A DNA stretch of 9,761 nt, from NCBI GenBank assembly GCA_934167435.1, contig CAKPKZ010000052.1, forward strand, positions 1 through 9,761, given 5' to 3'. The stretch's first letter is position 1. Every line of letters starts with the position of its first letter. The notes beneath the pieces are model-generated. The model had not been told where the DNA came from. It ran no database searches and saw nothing but the letters and a program-made list of their open reading frames with translations. The position numbers and the translations under genes were made by a program. Below are positions 5,927 through 9,761 of this stretch, piece after piece. This stretch comes from an uncultured Clostridia bacterium (GTDB taxonomy: Bacteria; Bacillota; Clostridia; TANB77; CAG-508).

Positions 5927-6655
5927 ATGCTAGAAAATAAAAAAGTTATTATATTTGATTTAGATGGTACTTTAATTGATTCTATTGGTGTATGGAACGA
6001 TATAGATAAAACACTTATAAAAAGAATAGGAAATAAAGAAATTGATGATATAGATATAGGAAAACAAAGAGATTTTAAGTTGAAAGAATATAGCAAAAGC
6101 GAAGATGCATATTTAGAATATTGTGGATTTTTAAAGGAAAAGTATGACTCCAAAATGTCTAAACAAGAAATCAAAAAATTAAGATATGAAATTGCAGATG
6201 AGTATTTACGAACAATAATAGATTACAAACCAAATGCAGAAGATGTATTAAAATATCTAAAAGAAAAAGGATTTATTTTAGTTATTGCAAGTACAACAAA
6301 TGATCATACTATAGAGATATATAGAAAATATAATCAACAAATGATAAAAAAAGCTAGAATTGATGATATATTTACACGAGTTTATTCGAAAGGTGCAGTT
6401 AAAGAATTAAAGCCAAACCCAGAAATACATTATAAGATATTAAATGAATTAGATGTAAAAGCAGATGAGTGTTTAATAGTAGAAGATTCTCTTATCGGAG
6501 CAGAAGCAGGTAATAATGCTAATATAGATGTTGCAGTAATTTACGATAAATATTCAGATGGAAATAGGAAAGAAATAAGTCAATTAGCACAATATTATTT
6601 TAAAGACTTTAAAGATATGTTAAATTATATAAAAAAGGAGTTAGAAAAAGAATGA
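5927..6655 (+). CDS. HAD-family phosphatase (beta-phosphoglucomutase-like subfamily)
   Basis: This 242-residue cytoplasmic enzyme has all four HAD motifs. Motif I is FDLDGT with nucleophile D11 and acid/base D13. Motif II is S122 in VIASTTN. Motif III is K162 in LKPNPE. Motif IV is VEDSLIGAEAG with Mg-binding E186-D187. A helical cap (about residues 17-90) sits between motifs I and II, as in subfamily I phosphatases that act on small phosphorylated metabolites such as sugar phosphates or nucleotides. The substrate cannot be read from the sequence. It is the first gene after a strong promoter. Its stop TGA (6653-6655) overlaps the ATG of the NUDIX gene as ATGA, so the two are translationally coupled and probably act on linked substrates. 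It looks complete and intact. Confidence 0.9.
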   Translation: MLENKKVIIFDLDGTLIDSIGVWNDIDKTLIKRIGNKEIDDIDIGKQRDFKLKEYSKSEDAYLEYCGFLKEKYDSKMSKQEIKKLRYEIADEYLRTIIDYKPNAEDVLKYLKEKGFILVIASTTNDHTIEIYRKYNQQMIKKARIDDIFTRVYSKGAVKELKPNPEIHYKILNELDVKADECLIVEDSLIGAEAGNNANIDVAVIYDKYSDGNRKEISQLAQYYFKDFKDMLNYIKKELEKE

Positions 6656-7485
6656 AAGAGATTGATAAAATAGCACTAATATATTTAAAGAATGGAAAAA
6701 TACTAAGTACGTTATCAAAAGGAAAGGATACGTATTATATTCCAGGAGGAAAAAGAGAAGGACATGAGTCAGATATAGAAACTCTAGTTAGAGAATGCAA
6801 AGAAGAATTAAGTATTGATATAAAGGAAAATACTGTAGAATATTATGGTACATTTGAAGCTCAAGCACACGGAAAAGCAGAAGGTGTACTAGTAAGAATG
6901 ACTTGTTACACAGCAGAATTTAAAGGAGAAATGAGACCAAGTTCTGAAATTCAAGAAATAAGATGGCTGGACTATAGTAATTTAGATAAGATATCACCAG
7001 TAGATAAATTAATATTTAAAGATTTGTATGAAAAGAAGTTATTAGGAAAAAATATTATGATACAAGGAAAAGATTATATAGGAGTAGGATGTGGTGCTTT
7101 TATAGTAAATGAAAATAACGAAGTTTTATTACAGTTAAGAAATAAAGCTCCAGAGAAAGAATATTGGAGTATTCCTGGTGGTAAAGTTGAATTATTTGAG
7201 AAAATGGAAGATGCAGTAAAAAGAGAAGTTATGGAAGAAACTGGTGCTGAAATAGAAATAATAGATTTATTGGGAATATGTAATCATATAGTGGAAAATG
7301 AAAATGTGCATTGGATGTCTCCAAGTTTCCTTTGCAAAATAATAAAAGGTGTTCCAGAAATAAAAGAGCCATCAAAACATTTAGATTTGAAATGGTTTAA
7401 AATAAACAATCTACCTGAAAAATTAACAATTACAACTAAAGTTGCTGTAGATAACTATAATAAATATGTTAGCAAAAATAATTAA
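6652..7485 (+). CDS. Two-domain (tandem) NUDIX hydrolase
   Basis: NUDIX enzymes split nucleoside diphosphates linked to another group X. This 277-residue protein has two complete folds. Domain 1 (about 1-125) has the box G33-x5-E39-x7-R47-E48-x2-E51-E52, but the glycine near the box end is serine (S54). Domain 2 (about 140-277) has a perfect box, G177-x5-E183-x7-R191-E192-x2-E195-E196-T-G198. Its C-terminal part (GVPEIKEPSKHLDLKWFKINNLP) resembles the MutT/NUDT15 type, which acts on nucleoside triphosphates. All metal-binding glutamates are present in both domains, so both may be active. Most NUDIX proteins have one domain, so a tandem pair next to a HAD phosphatase suggests sequential pyrophosphate then phosphate removal. 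The ATG overlaps the HAD stop by four bases. yhcG starts 17 bases downstream. Confidence 0.9.
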   Translation: MKEIDKIALIYLKNGKILSTLSKGKDTYYIPGGKREGHESDIETLVRECKEELSIDIKENTVEYYGTFEAQAHGKAEGVLVRMTCYTAEFKGEMRPSSEIQEIRWLDYSNLDKISPVDKLIFKDLYEKKLLGKNIMIQGKDYIGVGCGAFIVNENNEVLLQLRNKAPEKEYWSIPGGKVELFEKMEDAVKREVMEETGAEIEIIDLLGICNHIVENENVHWMSPSFLCKIIKGVPEIKEPSKHLDLKWFKINNLPEKLTITTKVAVDNYNKYVSKNN

Positions 7486-7502
7486 GAGAAAGTAGGTAAA
7501 TA

Positions 7503-8601
7503 ATGGATTTAAAAAAGAAAGATAATAATTCAATGATTATTAAATATCAAAATACAGATAATGTATTAGAAGATGTTTGTTCTATTATAAATTCTGCAAA
7601 AAATTATGCATATCAATCAGTTAATATTGCTTTAGTAGAAAGAAACTGGCTAATTGGATATAGAATTGCAGAAGAAGAATTAAAAGGTAAAGATAGAGCA
7701 GACTATGGTATAGAGATAATCAAAAAACTATCTAAAGAACTTACAAAAGAATACGGAAAAGGTTTTGATAGAAGCAATTTATATCGATTTTTAAGTTTTT
7801 ACAAAAATTTTCCACAAATTGTCGACGCACTGAGTCGACAATCTGGAATGTTATTATCTTGGACACATTATAGAACTTTATTGCAAGTTTTTGATAAACA
7901 AGCTAGAGATTGGTATGAAAAAGAAGCATTTGAGCAAACTTGGAGTACAAGAACACTACAAAGAAACATTGATACTCAATACTATTATCGCATTTTAAAA
8001 TCACAAGCTAAAGAACCTGTAATTAAAGAAATGCAAGAAAAAAATAAAGAGCATTATTTATTGAACAAATTAGAATTTGTAAAAAATCCAGTAATAGCAG
8101 AATTTTTAGGTTATTCATTAGATAGCGAGTTTACTGAGACAGAATTAGAAACAAGCATAATAAATAATTTGCAAAAATTTTTGATGGAACTTCGGAAAAG
8201 GCTATGCTTTTGTGGCAAGACAACAGCATATTCATACGGAGAAGGAAGATTATTATATAGATTTAGTTTTTTACAATTATATTTTAAAATGTTTCGTGTT
8301 AATTGATTTAAAAACTAAAAAGATAACACATCAAGATGTTGGGCAAATGGATATGTATGTAAGAATGTATGATGAACTTAAAAAATCTAAAGAAGATAAT
8401 CCTACAATTGGAATTTTACTATGTTCAGAAACAGATACAGATATAGCAAAATATTCTATTTTAAAAGGTAATGAGCAACTATTTGCTTCAAAATATAAAT
8501 TATATCTGCCAACTGAAGAAGAACTTAGGGCAGAAATTGAAAACCAAAAAACAATATTTAATTTACAACATGAAAAAGATAATAATGAAGATAATAAATA
8601 A
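7503..8601 (+). pseudogene. yhcG: YhcG/DUF1016 PDDEXK nuclease, split by a +1 frameshift
   Basis: Read across the shift this is a 365-residue YhcG-family protein, close to the usual length of about 375. The N-terminal DUF1016 domain (ALVERNWLIGYRIAEEEL, GFDRSNLYRFLSFYKNFP, LSWTHYRTLL) is in the first frame. The first frame passes residue 230 into a false tail and stops at 8304-8306 (267 residues). The catalytic PDDEXK half lies in the other frame: D253 in YYIDLVFYN and D268-x-K270 in VLIDLKT. Dropping one C at 8193, in the CGG codon 8193-8195, restores MEL-GKGYAFVARQ, the family sequence. YhcG proteins are thought to be DNA nucleases; precise roles are poorly known. An unshifted product would keep the N-terminal domain without nuclease activity. 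The ATG at 7503 follows a modest AGTAGGT-type ribosome binding site, 17 bases after the NUDIX stop, so it is the last gene of the cargo operon. Confidence 0.88.
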
Positions 8602-8604
8602 AAT

Positions 8605-8639
8605 TATGAGAAGTCCCATTCAAAATAGGATTTCTCATA
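8605..8639. terminator. Terminator-like hairpin between yhcG and tnpV
   Basis: TATGAGAA (8605-8612) pairs with TTCTCATA (8632-8639), and TCC with GGA further in, around an ATTCAAAAT loop. It begins four bases after the yhcG stop and lies just past the end of the convergent tnpV gene, so it could terminate both. No strong T-run follows, so the strength is uncertain. Confidence 0.55.
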
Positions 8640-8646
8640 TTAAATT

Positions 8647-9008
8647 TTAGCAATAAATCAATTCCTTAAATATTATTTCTTCAACATAATATTTATAGTT
8701 ATTCATAAGCCCAGTCCATTCTAAAGGGTCAGTATTTTTCAAGTTTTCATCAATAGGATTTTTTTCTAGAATTTGATTCATAAGTATTTCAAATCTTCTT
8801 TTAGCTTGTTTATCAGTTTCTACAATATGTTTTCTTAAAGTTTTGTTCATAAACATTATTATATATTCTGCTTTCTTATGATTTTTTAAGTATTCCAATC
8901 TTAAATGACCATACTTTCCAATAATATAATCTTTTGCATATTCCTCTTTCTCCAAATATAAGTTAGAAACGAAAAAATCTCCCTCTTTATGTAAGCTATC
9001 TCTACCAT
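8647..9008 (-). pseudogene. tnpV: TnpV family transposon protein, frameshifted near its 5' end
   Basis: The main frame carries the TnpV signature: IGKYGHLRLEYLKNHK, ETDKQAKRRFE, DPLEWTGLMNN and the C-terminal EEIIFKELIYC. TnpV is a conserved small protein of Tn4451-like elements with no proven function. A start at the TTG 8955 would miss the family's N-terminus. An ATG at 9008-9006 with a strong GGAGG (9021-9017), eight bases upstream, encodes MVEIAYIKR. The other frame then continues GDFFVSNLYLEKEE into the body, the normal TnpV start. The two join if one G is restored in the GGG at 8983-8981 (AGG-GGA instead of AGG-GAG), giving about 120 residues, the usual family length. So the gene is broken by one missing G, is recoded, or carries a sequence error. 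It converges on yhcG and diverges from the second mobV. Confidence 0.82.
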
Positions 9009-9034
9009 AACTAAAACCTCCTAAAATTTAATTT

Positions 9035-9077
9035 CACTACTTTTAGAACTATAATTTTATATCTGCTAAAGCTGTCT
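9035..9077 (+). repeat. Second copy of the recombinase leader block
   Basis: CACTACTT (9035-9042), AACTATAATTTTATATC (9047-9063) and AAGCTGTCT (9069-9077) repeat, in the same order, the block on the minus strand at 3573-3523. The copies are inverted relative to each other and bracket mobV, the cargo and tnpV. Here the block lies between the tnpV start and the second oriT. It is either an att-like site or a shared leader. Confidence 0.6.
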
Positions 9078-9097
9078 ATAAATACTAATTTTTATAA

Positions 9098-9110
9098 AGT
9101 GTACTTAACT
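9098..9110. repeat. 13-bp inverted repeat, right copy (partner 1799-1811)
   Basis: AGTGTACTTAACT is the exact reverse complement of the left copy inside the hairpin between the recombinase genes. It sits seven bases before the second nic-site core. It is recorded as a possible element terminus. Chance identity is not excluded. Confidence 0.3.
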
Positions 9111-9116
9111 TAAGTC

Positions 9117-9152
9117 TACTGGGTTAGGACTTATGGCAAAGCCAAAGTCCTA
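9117..9152 (+). other. Candidate oriT (MobV-type nic site) upstream of the second mobV
   Basis: TACTGGG/TTA (9117-9126) matches the MobV nic core, with the nick predicted between 9123 and 9124. It is followed directly by a 12-bp hairpin with one bulged A: TAGGACTT-a-TGGC (9125-9137), loop AAA, GCCA-AAGTCCTA (9141-9152). This is the same arrangement as the first oriT, in which a stem starts just after the nick, but the stem sequence differs. The two relaxases therefore probably recognise different sites. It lies 33 bases upstream of the relaxase ATG. Confidence 0.65.
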
Positions 9153-9184
9153 TGCTACGAAGAAAATTCAAAGGAGATGCTTTT

Positions 9185-9730
9185 ATGGAGCAAGAATTGG
9201 CATATTCTTTTCACTTGGGTAGTGATAAAAACAAAAGTAAATTAGCAAGGAAAGTTGCAAAAGAAAATTTATCTGGTACTACGTCTCTATCTAATAATGC
9301 AATTCAAAATGTAAATGCTTTATCTAAAGTAAATAAGCATAACTTAAGAGACTATGATAATGAAAAAGATTTGATTAGAATAATTCGTGGTACAAATGAT
9401 ATTGTAAATGATGTAAAAGATTTATATTTAGAAGAATTTGAAGATGCTCGTATAGAATACAATAATAGGCAAACTAGAAATGATAGAAAAATAGATAACT
9501 ATTTTATGAAGATAAATGAATCTCAAAATGACCTCGCTTGTGAGATTATAGTTGAACTTGGAGATATGGATTTTTGGAAAGATAAAGACAAATTATACAG
9601 ACTAAAAATGATTGATGTATATAATGAACAAGTAAATGAATTAATGAAGATTTTACCAACATTTAAAATAGCAAATGCTACTATTCATTTTGATGAAAGT
9701 GCGCCACGAGCGTATAATCAAGTAGCATAG
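9185..9730 (+). pseudogene. MobV-family relaxase, truncated within the active-site motif
   Basis: Residues 1-173 match the N-terminus of a second, divergent MobV relaxase: MEQELAYSFHLGS, SKVNKHNLRDYDNE (H52, N53), RNDRKIDNYFMKI, CEIIVELGDMDFW and ANATIHFDESAP. The last should continue as P-H plus the MHIVG-type strand, but after H168-x-D170-E171-S-A-P the sequence becomes RAYNQVA and stops at 9728-9730. No other frame restores the motif, so this is not a frameshift. The gene ends at about 9707, most simply by insertion of another element. The missing histidine and the missing C-terminal half mean the product cannot be a working relaxase. The ATG at 9185 is used rather than the one at 9152 because AAAGGAG (9170-9176) precedes it by eight bases and 9152 lies inside the oriT stem. 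Confidence 0.8.
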
Positions 9731-9761
9731 TACTTGAAAATACAATAAATTGTATAGATGA
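9707..9761. other. Probable left end of another inserted element
   Basis: From about 9707 relaxase homology stops. The new sequence has two small inverted repeats, CAAGTA-gcatag-TACTTG (9719-9736) and ATACAAT-aa-ATTGTAT (9740-9755), as expected around a recombinase-recognised element end. There is too little sequence to identify the element. It continues past the window. Confidence 0.4.

Noticed and set aside
5860..6174. 104-codon open frame on the minus strand
   Set aside because: It is antisense to the HAD gene and its promoter. The Leu/Ile/Ser-rich product is typical of a reversed AT-rich gene.
8647..8955. TnpV starting at TTG 8955 as an intact 102-residue protein
   Set aside because: This start lacks a ribosome binding site and omits the conserved TnpV N-terminus, which is present upstream in another frame with a strong GGAGG and ATG.
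9697..9730. A +1 frameshift at the end of the second mobV, like the other two
   Set aside because: No CGG is present and neither other frame encodes the expected P-H-M-H-type continuation, so insertion fits better.

Overview
The window is AT-rich (roughly 28-30% G+C by eye), with A/T-ending codons and strong AAAGGAG-type ribosome binding sites. This suggests a low-GC Firmicute of the Clostridia type. The content is almost entirely mobile-element DNA: two large serine recombinases, two MobV-type relaxases with their own candidate origins of transfer, and small proteins of the TnpV and TnpW type. Together these are the hallmark genes of Tn4451/Tn4453-like mobilizable transposons. The species cannot be named from this sequence.

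Layout. 1-1653 (+) is the 3' part of a large serine recombinase with an extra C-terminal domain. 1654-1841 holds several hairpins between two convergent recombinase genes. On the minus strand, read from 5153 down to 1842, are a MobV relaxase, an overlapping 87-residue TnpW-like protein, and a second, TnpX/TndX-like serine recombinase broken by one extra base. 5154-5926 is a 773-base non-coding stretch. It starts with a MobV-type oriT, continues with a dense series of back-to-back hairpins, and ends in a promoter for the rightward genes. On the plus strand, 5927-8601 is a three-gene cargo cluster: a HAD phosphatase, a two-domain NUDIX hydrolase and a YhcG (DUF1016) PDDEXK nuclease, the last also broken by one extra base. 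tnpV (minus, 9008-8647) converges on it and carries its own frameshift. The right end (9117-9730) is a second oriT followed by a second mobV, which loses homology in the middle of its active-site motif, as if another element had inserted there.

How the parts work together (inference). Recombinase, relaxase, oriT, TnpV and TnpW would excise, mobilize and integrate the unit, and HAD-NUDIX-NUDIX-YhcG would be its cargo in the place that catP occupies in Tn4451. The cargo suggests nucleotide or phosphometabolite processing linked to a nuclease, but no function is proven.

The most notable observation concerns frame. The recombinase and yhcG are each interrupted by a single extra C placed directly before a GGA glycine codon, so the codon met in the original frame is CGG. 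I checked every CGG triplet I could find in the roughly 2,800 codons of the window, and these two were the only in-frame ones. This fits +1 programmed frameshifting, or stalling, at a hungry or unassigned CGG codon. It could also be decay or a motif-specific sequencing error. A third frameshift, in tnpV, also lies next to a GGA codon, which keeps the error explanation alive.
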